DNA of 64,000 nt from Oscillospiraceae bacterium. GTDB lineage: Bacteria; Bacillota; Clostridia; Oscillospirales; Ruminococcaceae. The first letter of the stretch is position 1. Each line of letters begins with the position of its first letter. This document shows, piece after piece, positions 31,949 through 40,382 of the stretch. The notes under the pieces are model-generated. The model did not search any database. It was not told the origin of the DNA and was given only the letters and a program-made list of their open reading frames with translations. Made by a program: the position numbers and the translations under genes. Location: positions 2,604,001 through 2,668,000 of the forward strand of contig CP107208.1 of NCBI GenBank assembly GCA_025758045.1, read 5' to 3'.

Positions 31949-33694
31949 TTAGTTAGCCATCAGCTGGACAGTGCCGCGGATGCAGTCCATCGAGATGACC
32001 ATACCGTCTTTCAGGGTGCGGGTAGCGTTGGTAGCGCCCACGATAACGGCCTTGTTCAAGGTCAGGCCAACGATAGCGGAATGGCTGTTGGCACCGGCTT
32101 CCTCGGTGATGACACCGGCGGCCTCGCGGATGAACGGCAGCTCATCGTTGGTGGTGAAAGGCACGACCAGGATCTGACCAGGCTTGAACTTCTTGGCAGC
32201 CTCGGCTGCGCTGCGGCAGACGCAGACTTCGCCCTTAGCGTTGCGGCTGCCGATACCGACACCAGCCAGCAGGCTGTCACCGACCATGTGGACCTTAATC
32301 ATGTTGGTAGTACCGGAAACACCAACCGGAACACCGGCGGTGACAACGACCAGATCGCCGTCCTGGATCAAACCAGCGTCCTTGGCATTTTCAACCGACA
32401 TGCTGATCAGCTCGTCGGTAGAGTGGGCATAGTCCATCAGTAAGGGGGTCACGCCGCGGTAGACGTTCAGCTGGCGGCGAGTGGTCTCATCCAGCACGCA
32501 GGCGATGATCTGGGCATCCGGGCGGAAGCGGCTCAGCAGGCGGGCGGTCTCGCCGCTCTTGGAGGCGGTGATAATAGCGGTAGCCCCAATATCGTTGGCA
32601 GTGGTGCAGGCAGCGTGGCCTACAGCAGCGCTGACGGACAGGCGGCTGTTCTCACCGCGGGTGTGGTGAACCAGGGAATCAAAGTTGGAGTCGGACTCGG
32701 TAGCCTCGGCGATGGTGGCCATAGCCTTCAGGGCCTCGACGGGATACTTGCCTGCAGCGGTCTCGCCAGACAGCATGACCGCGCCGGTGCCGTCATAAAT
32801 AGCGTTGGCAACGTCGGTGATCTCGGCACGGGTGGGGCGCGGGTTCACGATCATGGAATCCAGCATCTGGGTAGCGGTAATGCAGATCTTACCGGCGCTC
32901 ATGGCACGGTCGATCAGGTTCTTCTGGATGGAGGGGATCTCGGCAAAGTCGATCTCAACGCCCATGTCGCCGCGGGCAACCATGATGCCGTCAGCCACAG
33001 TCAGGATCTCGTCGATGTTATCGATGCCCTCCTGGTTCTCGATCTTGGCGATGATGCGGATGTTGCTGTTGTGCTCGTCCAGCAGGTGGCGAATTTCCAT
33101 GATGTCCTGGGCGTTGCGCACGAAGCTGGCAGAAATCAGATCGAAGCCCTGCTCGATACCGAACAGAATATCGTTGCGGTCGCGGTTGCTCATGTAGGGC
33201 ATGGACAGGTGCACACCGGGGACGTTGACACCCTTCTTAGTCTTGATGGTGCCATCGTTCTTGACGGTGCAGACGATGTCGGTGTCGCTCACTTCGTCGA
33301 TCCCCAGCTCGATCAGACCGTCGTCCAGCATGATACGGCCGCCAGCGGCAACGTCGCGGGGCAGTTCTTTGTAGGAGACAGAGCAGATCTCGTTGGTGCC
33401 CTCGACCTCCCGGGAAGTCAGGGTGAACTTCTGGCCGGTGACCAGCTTCTCCACGCCGTTCTTGAAGGTGCCCAGGCGGATCTCAGGGCCTTTGGTATCC
33501 AGCATGGCAGCAACTGGCAGGTCCAGCTCTTTGCTCAGGGCGCGCAGGGCGTTAAAGCGACCCTTGTGCTCCTCGTAATCACCGTGGGAAAAGTTGAAAC
33601 GGGCAACGTTCATGCCATTCTCCATCAGCTGGCGCAGAATACCCGGCTTTTCGGTAGAAGGGCCCATCGTACAGACAATTTTTGTTTTACGCAT
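31949..33694 (-). CDS. pyk: Pyruvate kinase with extra C-terminal domain
   Basis: 581 residues, longer than the 470 of the core enzyme. The core holds TKIVCTMGPST, the active-site signature IIAKIENQEGIDNID (catalytic Lys), and MVARGDMGVEI. The C-terminal approx 90 residues contain TEEAGANSHSAIVG, the PEP-utilising enzyme mobile domain found in Bacillus-type pyruvate kinase. It catalyses PEP + ADP to pyruvate + ATP. TGGAGGT precedes ATG 33694. It forms an operon with luxS. Confidence 0.96.
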   Translation of the reverse strand: MRKTKIVCTMGPSTEKPGILRQLMENGMNVARFNFSHGDYEEHKGRFNALRALSKELDLPVAAMLDTKGPEIRLGTFKNGVEKLVTGQKFTLTSREVEGTNEICSVSYKELPRDVAAGGRIMLDDGLIELGIDEVSDTDIVCTVKNDGTIKTKKGVNVPGVHLSMPYMSNRDRNDILFGIEQGFDLISASFVRNAQDIMEIRHLLDEHNSNIRIIAKIENQEGIDNIDEILTVADGIMVARGDMGVEIDFAEIPSIQKNLIDRAMSAGKICITATQMLDSMIVNPRPTRAEITDVANAIYDGTGAVMLSGETAAGKYPVEALKAMATIAEATESDSNFDSLVHHTRGENSRLSVSAAVGHAACTTANDIGATAIITASKSGETARLLSRFRPDAQIIACVLDETTRRQLNVYRGVTPLLMDYAHSTDELISMSVENAKDAGLIQDGDLVVVTAGVPVGVSGTTNMIKVHMVGDSLLAGVGIGSRNAKGEVCVCRSAAEAAKKFKPGQILVVPFTTNDELPFIREAAGVITEEAGANSHSAIVGLTLNKAVIVGATNATRTLKDGMVISMDCIRGTVQLMAN

Positions 33695-33738
33695 ATATCA
33701 TGACCTCCATTGAAGAAATCTGAACATTAATCGAAGCT

Positions 33739-33768
33739 ATTATACTACACATTTCCGCTTTTGTACAA
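33739..33768 (-). promoter_or_regulatory. pyk-luxS promoter
   Basis: On the minus strand TTGTAC (33763-33768), 18-base spacer, TATAAT (33739-33744). Confidence 0.65.
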
Positions 33769-33844
33769 GTACGCAAATCCACTTTACACATGTTTTACTG
33801 TGCAAATATTGCTCACGTTTCCGCTGCACAGGACGGGCTTTCTG

Positions 33845-33873
33845 TTTACAATCCTCCCCAAATAGGGTATAAT
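33845..33873 (+). promoter_or_regulatory. deoB promoter
   Basis: TTTACA (33845-33850), 17-base spacer, TATAAT (33868-33873). Confidence 0.75.
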
Positions 33874-33939
33874 CTTAAATAGGTATATTCTACGTATTCA
33901 ACGCACACAATGTTTATGATACAGACAGGAGACAAACCT

Positions 33940-35115
33940 ATGGCAAAACGTGTTTTTTTGATCGTTCTCGATAGCTTCGGCGTCGGCGCTGAGCCGGACG
34001 CCCCACAGTTTGGCGATGCAGGCACCAACACCCTGGGCGCCATTGCCGGCCACCCCAATTTTAAGGGCGACAATCTGGCCAAGCTGGGCATGTTCAACCT
34101 GGACGGTGTGACCTGCGGCACCCCCGTGGCCGAGCCTATCGGCAGCTTTGCCCGCCTCCGTGAGGCCAGCGCCGGCAAGGATACCACCATCGGCCACTGG
34201 GAGATTGCCGGTCTGCTGAGTGCCGACCCGCTGCCCACCTTTCCGAACGGCTTCCCGAAAGACCTGCTGGACGCTTTCACTGCCAAGACCGGCTTTCAGG
34301 TGCTGTGCAACAAGCCTTATTCCGGCACTGAGGTCATCCGCGATTACGGCGAGGAGCACATGAAGACCGGTGCGCTGATCGTCTACACCTCCGCCGACAG
34401 CGTGTTCCAGATTGCCGCCAACGAGGCCATCGTCCCCGTTGAAAAGCTCTATGAAATTTGTGCCCAGGCCCGTGAGCTGCTGGTGGGCAAGTACGGCGTA
34501 GGCCGCGTCATCGCCCGCCCGTTTGTGGGCGATTGCTCCGCCAACTTCACCCGCACCCCGCGCCGCCACGACTACAGCCTGGTGCCGCCGCGTGATACGA
34601 TGCTGGACGCTATCCAGGCTGCCGGCAAGTCCACCATCGGTGTGGGCAAGATCCACGACATTTTTGCCGGGAAGGGCATCGGCGAGACCATCCGCACCAG
34701 CGGCAACACTGAGGGCCTGCAGGTCACGCTGGATCTGGCCGACCGCGACTTTGAGGGCCTGGCCTTCGTCAACCTCGTCGACTTCGACATGCTGTACGGT
34801 CACCGCCGCGATGTAGCCGGTTATGCTGCCGCTGCCGCCGAGTTCAACGATTGGCTGCCCCAGTTCATGGCCAAGATGCGTCCCGAGGACATCCTGATGG
34901 TCACGGCAGATCATGGCTGTGACCCCAGCTACACTAAGACCACCGACCACACCCGCGAGCATGTGCCGTTCCTGGTGTATGGCAGTGAGATCAAGCCAGG
35001 CGTGAACCTGCACACCCGCTACAGCTTTGCCACCATCGCCGATACCGTCTGCAAGGCGCTGGATGTTGACTACTGCGCAGCCGGCTGCGGCGTGTACGAT
35101 GAGATCTGCAAGTAA
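33940..35115 (+). CDS. deoB: Phosphopentomutase
   Basis: 391 residues. Interconverts (deoxy)ribose 1- and 5-phosphate in nucleoside salvage. It belongs to the alkaline phosphatase superfamily: metal ligands lie in FLIVLDSFGVGA, DTTIGHWEIAG (phosphorylated Thr region), NLVDFDMLYGHRRD and VTADHGCDP, then TDHTREHVPF. AGGAG lies 9 bases before ATG 33940; an in-frame ATG ten codons earlier lacks one. The following gene starts 1 base after its stop. Confidence 0.96.
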   Translation: MAKRVFLIVLDSFGVGAEPDAPQFGDAGTNTLGAIAGHPNFKGDNLAKLGMFNLDGVTCGTPVAEPIGSFARLREASAGKDTTIGHWEIAGLLSADPLPTFPNGFPKDLLDAFTAKTGFQVLCNKPYSGTEVIRDYGEEHMKTGALIVYTSADSVFQIAANEAIVPVEKLYEICAQARELLVGKYGVGRVIARPFVGDCSANFTRTPRRHDYSLVPPRDTMLDAIQAAGKSTIGVGKIHDIFAGKGIGETIRTSGNTEGLQVTLDLADRDFEGLAFVNLVDFDMLYGHRRDVAGYAAAAAEFNDWLPQFMAKMRPEDILMVTADHGCDPSYTKTTDHTREHVPFLVYGSEIKPGVNLHTRYSFATIADTVCKALDVDYCAAGCGVYDEICK

Positions 35116-35116
35116 G

Positions 35117-35932
35117 ATGGGCGTCCTTCTCTTATGGATTCTGGCCGCAGCGCTGGTCGCCTATTCGCTCATGCTGGTGTTTTTAAGCAACTTCAACATG
35201 GGCAACCTGATGGTCTGGGTGCTGACGGCTGCCATCACGGCCTGCGCCATCTGGCATAAACCACTGGCGGGTTGGCTCCACACCGGGGCCGGACGCGTTG
35301 TAGGCATCGTGCTGGGCGTTTTACTGGTTGTATATCTGGCCTTAATTGGCTTTGTGGCCGTCAGCGGTTACGCCAACCCGCCCACCGGGCAGGAGCAGGT
35401 CATGATCGTGCTGGGCGCAGGCCTGCGTAAGGATAAGCCCAGCATGCTGCTTCGCTACCGGCTGGATAAAGCCTATGAGTACGCGGCGGAACACCCCGAC
35501 CTGCTCATCGTCACCAGCGGCGGGCAGGGTAGGGACGAATGGATTCCCGAAGGCCAGGCCATGCGGGATTACCTGATTGAAAAAGGTCTGCCCGCTGACC
35601 GCGTTTTGGCCGAAAACAAGTCCACCTCCACCGAGGAGAACTTTGCTTTCTCGCTGGATATTTTAAAAGAGCGCGGCTACAGCGCCGATACCCCCATCGT
35701 TTACGTTTCCAACGCATTCCACTGCTACCGCGCCGGGCGGTATGCGGCGCGGGCCGGTTTTACCACGGTCGCTGCGCTGCCTGCCCACACGCCGTGGCGC
35801 AGCGTGCTGCCCTGTTACCTGCGCGAGGCCCTGGCCCTGGCGTACTACTGGGTATTTAAAACTTCCACATCCGGCCCCATGCACGCTATGGTTGGGCTGC
35901 TGGATCTGAACAAGAGATTTTTTTACAAATAA
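35117..35932 (+). CDS. YdcF/SanA-like DUF218 membrane protein
   Basis: 271 residues. Three N-terminal membrane helices (about 2-85) are followed by a DUF218 domain: VMIVLGAGLR, RYRLDKAYEYAAEHPDLLIVTSGGQG, AMRDYLIEKGLPADRVLAENKSTSTEENF and VSNAFHCYRAGRYA, the conserved order of the family. SanA/YdcF proteins affect envelope barrier function; their biochemical activity is not settled. Translation is probably coupled to deoB, whose stop is adjacent. Confidence 0.9.
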   Translation: MGVLLLWILAAALVAYSLMLVFLSNFNMGNLMVWVLTAAITACAIWHKPLAGWLHTGAGRVVGIVLGVLLVVYLALIGFVAVSGYANPPTGQEQVMIVLGAGLRKDKPSMLLRYRLDKAYEYAAEHPDLLIVTSGGQGRDEWIPEGQAMRDYLIEKGLPADRVLAENKSTSTEENFAFSLDILKERGYSADTPIVYVSNAFHCYRAGRYAARAGFTTVAALPAHTPWRSVLPCYLREALALAYYWVFKTSTSGPMHAMVGLLDLNKRFFYK

Positions 35933-35950
35933 AATCAGGAGGGAACTGCC

Positions 35951-36715
35951 ATGCAGATCCGTTATTATAAGGAATACAGCCGGTATCTTGACCGCTTTAT
36001 GGAGTTCAAAGTCTACGGTCACGCCGGACGCCCCATTATCATTTTCCCGTGCCAGAGCGGCCGCTTTTATGATTGGGAAGACCGAAACATGTGCAACCTG
36101 GCCGCGCCCTGGATCGACAGCGGCAAGCTGCAGATCTTCACGGCTGACAGCATCGATCCCGAAAGCTGGGACAACCACGGCCCCGAGCGTCCGCGCATCG
36201 AGATGCAGGAGCGCTGGTACAACTATATCTGTGAGGAGCTGACCCCGCGCCTGCTGGAGATCAACCGCGAACAGGGCGGCGAGGACCACACCGGCAAGAT
36301 CCTGGTGGGCGGTGCCAGCATGGGCGGCGGCCATGCCGTCAACTTCTTCCTGCGCCGTCCCGACCTGTATAATGGCACCATTGCCTTGAGCGGCCTGTAT
36401 TCTTCCCGCATGTTCTTCGGCGATTACATGGATGACCTCGTCTACCGCAACTCTCCCTGCGATTACATGCGCAACTTCCCGACCGTCCATCCCTACATGG
36501 AGCTGTTCAATAAAGCCGATAAGTTTATTATGTGCTGCGGCCAGGGTGCCTGGGAGGGTGACCTGCTGGCCTCCACGCTGGAACTGCAGGGCATCCTGGA
36601 AAGTAAGGGCATCCACCCCATCGTGGACATTTGGGGCTATGATGTCGCCCATGATTGGGTCTGGTGGGAGAAGCAGTGGACCTACTTCCTGCAGATGACG
36701 CTGGGCAACCCGTAA
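35951..36715 (+). CDS. Putative esterase (alpha/beta hydrolase)
   Basis: 254 residues without a signal peptide. The nucleophile elbow is GGASMGGGHA (Ser in GxSxG, about residue 119); a late YDVAHDWVWW supplies a candidate catalytic His, and an Asp comes from VDIWG. This fits the esterase-D-like Pfam Esterase group. IIIFPCQSGRFYDWEDR near the start is the usual oxyanion strand. It lies between the YdcF and GT-C-like genes in one direction (gaps 18 and 14 bases), so it may act on an envelope component. GGAGGG precedes ATG. Confidence 0.8.
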   Translation: MQIRYYKEYSRYLDRFMEFKVYGHAGRPIIIFPCQSGRFYDWEDRNMCNLAAPWIDSGKLQIFTADSIDPESWDNHGPERPRIEMQERWYNYICEELTPRLLEINREQGGEDHTGKILVGGASMGGGHAVNFFLRRPDLYNGTIALSGLYSSRMFFGDYMDDLVYRNSPCDYMRNFPTVHPYMELFNKADKFIMCCGQGAWEGDLLASTLELQGILESKGIHPIVDIWGYDVAHDWVWWEKQWTYFLQMTLGNP

Positions 36716-36729
36716 CGGGGTGCACGTGT

Positions 36730-38238
36730 ATGGATTTTTGGCATGATTCTGCGGTGCAAAAACGCTGGCTGCTTCGGCTGGCCCTGTTCATTGGGCTGCT
36801 GCTGGTCCCGATTTTTGTGCTGGCCGTGTTTGCGCGGCCCTCGGCAGACGATTACATTTACGCGGCCCGCACCCACGCGGTGATGCAGCAGTATGGCTTT
36901 GACCTGCCGCGCCTGCTGAAAGCTGCCTGGGACACCAATGTCTATTACTTTGAGAATTGGCAGGGGCTGTATGTTTCCGGCTTTCTGCTGGCCTGGCAGC
37001 CCGCGATTTTCGGCAACGCCTGGTATGGGGTCACGCTGCTTTGCGTTCTTGTACCGTTGTTTTTCTGCCTGTATGGGGCCTGCCGTTGTGTGGTGCGCCG
37101 TTTGGACCAGGCGCAAAAGCTGCTGCCCTGGGCGCTGGCGCTGCTGGTCTGCTTTGCCTTTATCGAGGGCATGCCTGCCCCGGTGGAAGGGCTATACTGG
37201 TTCAACGGCGCAATGAACTACCTGCCGTATTTCTCGCTGGCCGTGCTCAATGCCGGGCTGACGTTCGAGCTGTGCTTTGCGCCGCAGTTGACCCGTAAGC
37301 AGCGCACTTTGTACTGCGCCGCCGGGGTCATGATTGGCTTTATCATCGGCGGTGGGCACCAGGTGGCCGGGCTTTTGAATGTGCTGGTCCTGTTGTTGGC
37401 CGTTGTACTGTGCGCACGGCAGCGCAGGTTTTACCATCTGCCGGCATTTCTTGCTGCCGTGGTGGGGCTGCTTATCAACGTAACAGCCCCCGGCACGCGG
37501 GTACGCGCTACCGGGTTTGCGGGGGCAGGCTTTGTTGAGGCCGTGCTGAAAAGCTTTGTGCTGGCCGCGCTGGAATGGGTCCGCTGGCTGGATGTACCGC
37601 TGCTCTGCCTGCTGGTGCTGCTGGCGTTACCGCTGCGGTACCTTGCCCAAAGCAGCAGCCTGTCGGACCGGGTGTTCCGCCATCCGCTGGCAGGTGCGGC
37701 CGTCACCTTTATTTTAATGTGGGCCATGATTTTCCTGCCATCCTACACGATGGGCGGCATCGGTGCCGGGCGGCTGCTGAATGTGGTCTGGATGACCTTT
37801 ATCCTCGGCTTGGCCGTTACCGAGTTTCTGCTCTTTGGCTGGCTGGAGCGTATCCGCGGCGTCTGTCTGACGCCTGCCATCCGCCAGCTTGAAAAAGCAG
37901 GGAAGTGCCTGCCGCTGGTTTGCGCTGCGATGCTGGTCTGCATAGCCTGCATCGGCAGCCATACGGTAAAAGAGGGGCAGGATAACCACTTTGCCACCAC
38001 GCTGGAGGCCGCCTATGAACTAGCCGACGGCGAAGCCGCCCGCTTTGCTAAAGTGCTGGACAAACGTGAAGCCATTTTGACCGATACCGACCAGCCCGAC
38101 GTCGTGATCCGCCCCTTGACCGAGGAAGAGCGCCCCTGGCTGCTGTTTTACACAGACGTTGCCCCCGGCCCGGACCTGTGGGGCCTGACGCCGTACTACA
38201 GCAAAAACTCTGTGACCATCGCAGATTATAACAACTAA
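36730..38238 (+). CDS. Polytopic membrane protein, GT-C-like (DUF6056 type)
   Basis: 502 residues with about ten to twelve membrane helices. After the first helix an extracytoplasmic loop carries RPSADDYIYAARTH; such an acidic pair (ADDY) after helix 1 is typical of GT-C glycosyltransferases and of DUF6056 proteins. A second loop has APVEGLYWFNGAMNYL. The C-terminal approx 80 residues are soluble. It probably uses a lipid-linked sugar donor (inference). The start at 36730 follows CGGGG; it is last in the deoB-ydcF-esterase direction and ends at a strong terminator. Confidence 0.7.
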   Translation: MDFWHDSAVQKRWLLRLALFIGLLLVPIFVLAVFARPSADDYIYAARTHAVMQQYGFDLPRLLKAAWDTNVYYFENWQGLYVSGFLLAWQPAIFGNAWYGVTLLCVLVPLFFCLYGACRCVVRRLDQAQKLLPWALALLVCFAFIEGMPAPVEGLYWFNGAMNYLPYFSLAVLNAGLTFELCFAPQLTRKQRTLYCAAGVMIGFIIGGGHQVAGLLNVLVLLLAVVLCARQRRFYHLPAFLAAVVGLLINVTAPGTRVRATGFAGAGFVEAVLKSFVLAALEWVRWLDVPLLCLLVLLALPLRYLAQSSSLSDRVFRHPLAGAAVTFILMWAMIFLPSYTMGGIGAGRLLNVVWMTFILGLAVTEFLLFGWLERIRGVCLTPAIRQLEKAGKCLPLVCAAMLVCIACIGSHTVKEGQDNHFATTLEAAYELADGEAARFAKVLDKREAILTDTDQPDVVIRPLTEEERPWLLFYTDVAPGPDLWGLTPYYSKNSVTIADYNN

Positions 38239-38247
38239 ATACTAAAC

Positions 38248-38287
38248 AAAACCGGGTATCCGACTTTTGCATCGGATACCCGGTTTG
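38248..38287. terminator. Bidirectional terminator
   Basis: AAACCGGGTATCCGA pairs with TCGGATACCCGGTTT (15 pairs, 9-base loop) between convergent genes. Confidence 0.85.
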
Positions 38288-38303
38288 CTTATATTTATAA
38301 AAA

Positions 38304-39497
38304 TCAGGCTTTCTCCTGCACGTAGCGGATGAAAGCATCCCGCTCGGCGCTGGAACGCACAGTGACGGTGTACATCTCGTCGCCCATGTCCAGGCGCAGG
38401 GCCTCGGGAATGCGCTCGTGCATCTTCATGCGGTTGCCGTAGCGCGCCATGATCTGCTCGTTGCTGTGCTTGTAGGTGTGGCAGTCACGGCGGCCTGCGT
38501 AAACGCAGTAGTACTTGGGGCCATCCAGCTCCAGATTTCGCACTTCGTCATAGCAGACCATATCCGCCCAGATCTGGTAGCAATCCGCTGAGTTGGCGTA
38601 GTTGATCATATCCGGCGTGTAGCCGCCCGCCGGGCGCATGTTGACTTCCAGAGCCACATAGTCGCCCTTTTTGCCCAAACCCGGCTTGTCCTCGTTCAGC
38701 TGGAAGAACTCGCAGTGGAAGAACCGGCTCTTGGCGCCAAAGGCCTTGATGGTGCGGAAGCCCACGTCTTTCAGTGCGGCAGGCACGGTCTTCTGGGTCC
38801 AGTAGCTCAAATCGCCCTGCTCGCTCACGATGTCCAGCATTGGGGTGGGGAAGACGTTGGAGGTGTAGAACAGCGGCACGCAATGGCTGTCGGCCACTCC
38901 GTCAAAGCTGACGATGGTGCCGTTGATGAATTCTTCCATAATATAAGGTACGGCGTGGGGCTCAGCGTAGAAAGCCTTCAGTTCCTTCAGGTTCCGCAGC
39001 TTATAGGTTGCCTCGGCGCCGCAGCCGTTATCGGGCTTGACGATGACAGGGTAGCCCACCTCTTTGATGAAGGCCTTGGCCGCCGCCAGCGTGCTGACCA
39101 TATGGTGGCGCGCCACCGGCACACCGGCTGCAATGTAGCTTTCCTTCATCTTGCTCTTGTATTTGATGCGCTCGATGAAGTCGTTCTGTGCACCGGTGGT
39201 GATGTTAAAGTCGGTTCGCATCTGGGCGTCCATTTCCAGCCAATACTCGTTGTTGGATTCCAGCCAGTCGATCTTACCGTAATGGAAGGTGAAATAGGCC
39301 ACAGCCCGCAGCATCTCATCGTAATTGCCCAGGTCGTTCACGCGGTAATACTCGGTCAGGCAATGCTTGAGCTGCCAGGGGATCTCGTCAAACGGTGCAT
39401 CGCCGATGCCCAGCACATTGACGCCGTTGCGATGCAGGCGTTCGCAGAAATTCCAGTAGGTTTTGGGGAAATGCGGGCTGACAAACACAAAATTCAT
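38304..39497 (-). CDS. ATP-grasp domain protein
   Basis: 397 residues. The N-terminal FVFVSPHFPKTYWNFCERLHRNGVNVLG is a Rossmann-like pre-ATP-grasp domain. The ATP-grasp core follows with GYPVIVKPDNGCGAEATYKL, IMEEFINGTIVSFDG and VALEVNMRPAGGYTPDM, where Lys, Glu and Asn residues bind ATP and Mg. Such enzymes ligate a carboxylate to an amine or thiol. I cannot name the substrate. Start at 39497 with GAGGAAG upstream. The DUF4250 gene lies 53 bases upstream on the same strand and may share the transcript. Confidence 0.85.
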   Translation of the reverse strand: MNFVFVSPHFPKTYWNFCERLHRNGVNVLGIGDAPFDEIPWQLKHCLTEYYRVNDLGNYDEMLRAVAYFTFHYGKIDWLESNNEYWLEMDAQMRTDFNITTGAQNDFIERIKYKSKMKESYIAAGVPVARHHMVSTLAAAKAFIKEVGYPVIVKPDNGCGAEATYKLRNLKELKAFYAEPHAVPYIMEEFINGTIVSFDGVADSHCVPLFYTSNVFPTPMLDIVSEQGDLSYWTQKTVPAALKDVGFRTIKAFGAKSRFFHCEFFQLNEDKPGLGKKGDYVALEVNMRPAGGYTPDMINYANSADCYQIWADMVCYDEVRNLELDGPKYYCVYAGRRDCHTYKHSNEQIMARYGNRMKMHERIPEALRLDMGDEMYTVTVRSSAERDAFIRYVQEKA

Positions 39498-39550
39498 AGC
39501 GGGTATAACTTCCTCTTCTCTATAACGCCGGGGTACATCCTGCTGCAAAA

Positions 39551-39724
39551 TCAGACGAAACGGTTCGCCTGGGCATCGTAAATATAACCCACTTCCTGCA
39601 GACGGGCACGCAAGTCGGCTTCGTCTGCATTTTCCCGGTCGCAGAATGCAGCAAGGCTGGCATCCCGGTCACGCAGCTGGGTATTGACGTAGCTTAACAA
39701 AATGATAGGGTCTTGGGGCAGCAT
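39551..39724 (-). CDS. DUF4250 domain protein (57 residues)
   Basis: 57 residues from ATG 39724, with AAGGAG 7 bases upstream. It begins MLPQDPIILLSYVNTQLRD, matching the start typical of DUF4250 (MLPKDP-hydrophobic-LSYVNTKLRD), and ends VGYIYDAQANRFV, also typical. The middle is an acidic helix-rich stretch that resembles a small helix-turn-helix unit. The function is unknown. It lies between a structured RNA (upstream) and the ATP-grasp gene (downstream). Confidence 0.87.
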   Translation of the reverse strand: MLPQDPIILLSYVNTQLRDRDASLAAFCDRENADEADLRARLQEVGYIYDAQANRFV

Positions 39725-39741
39725 AATAGGCTCCTTTTTAA

Positions 39742-39913
39742 GGCAGCACAGCGCAATTCCCGCCTAACGGCTTAAGCACCGTTCCAGCGGCTGCGGCACA
39801 CCGTCTGCATTGCAAAAATGATCGATAATACAAAAAGTATTACCTGTGCTTTTTGCTTAGCAGCCGTTGCACCTCGCTCGCCGTATCGGCACTTAGAATT
39901 GTGCTGTGCTGCC
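39742..39913 (-). ncRNA. Structured RNA of about 172 nt (6S-like or leader element)
   Basis: On the minus strand GGCAGCACAGC-A-CAATTC (5' end) pairs with GAATTG-C-GCTGTGCTGCC (3' end); next inward TAAGTGCCG pairs with CGGTGCTTA using two G-U pairs, CGGCTGC pairs with GCAGCCG, GCAAAAA with TTTTTGC, and TAATAC-TTTTT-GTATTA caps it. A side hairpin GCC-GTTA-GGC sits in the 3' strand near the base. G-U pairs inside the second stem appear only on the minus strand. The rod with an internal bulge recalls 6S RNA; its position 6 bases before the DUF4250 ribosome site also allows a cis-regulatory leader. Confidence 0.6.
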
Positions 39914-39923
39914 TTTAACTGGT

Positions 39924-39953
39924 AAAATAAAAGAGAAAAAGCCGGTCACGCAA
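39924..39953 (-). promoter_or_regulatory. Possible promoter of the structured RNA
   Basis: On the minus strand TTGCGT (39948-39953, inside the rpmB terminator), 18-base spacer, TATTTT (39924-39929), about 10 bases before the RNA. Confidence 0.4.
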
Positions 39954-39972
39954 TGTGACCGGCATTTTTTCC
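39936..39972. terminator. rpmB terminator
   Basis: AAAAAGCCGGTCAC, loop GCAAT, GTGACCGGCATTTTTT: ten paired bases plus A/T flanks. Confidence 0.85.
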
Positions 39973-39978
39973 GTCCAA

Positions 39979-40167
39979 TCAGACCGCGCGGGTAACTTTA
40001 CCAGAGCGCAGGCAGCGGGTGCAGGCGTAGATATACTTCGGGGAACCCTCGACGATCGCCTTCACGCGCTTGACATTGGGGTTCCAGGTACGGTTGCTCC
40101 GACGATGAGAGTGGGAGACCTTGATACCGAACGTGACACCCTTGCCACAGCAAGAACATTTGGCCAT
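39979..40167 (-). CDS. rpmB: 50S ribosomal protein L28
   Basis: 62 residues. Starts AKCSCCGKGVTFG and carries VSHSHRRSNRTWNPNVKRV, the L28 signature; CxxC pairs (CSCC and CTRC) make it a zinc-binding C+ form. AAGGAGGTG precedes ATG 40167. It has its own promoter and terminator. Confidence 0.96.
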   Translation of the reverse strand: MAKCSCCGKGVTFGIKVSHSHRRSNRTWNPNVKRVKAIVEGSPKYIYACTRCLRSGKVTRAV

Positions 40168-40200
40168 AATTGCTTGCACCTCCTTTTCAATAGCTTAAAT

Positions 40201-40229
40201 ATTATAGCGTGGATTTTTGCAAATTGCAA
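40201..40229 (-). promoter_or_regulatory. rpmB promoter
   Basis: On the minus strand TTGCAA (40224-40229), 17-base spacer, TATAAT (40201-40206). Confidence 0.82.
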
Positions 40230-40321
40230 GGGTTTTGTGCAAAAAAGTTTGAAAAATATTATATTTTCTTATCGTTGTGCAAAATCGAAGCGAAAATCCG
40301 CCATCCATCCCGGTGCAGGGC

Positions 40322-40350
40322 TTGTTTTGGGGGCATTTGTACGGTATAAT
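40322..40350 (+). promoter_or_regulatory. Promoter of the site-2 protease-scpAB-rluB operon
   Basis: TTGTTT (40322-40327), 17-base spacer, TATAAT (40345-40350). Confidence 0.75.
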
Positions 40351-40382
40351 AAGATGAGATTTTAATGGGGTGGTGTTTGCCT

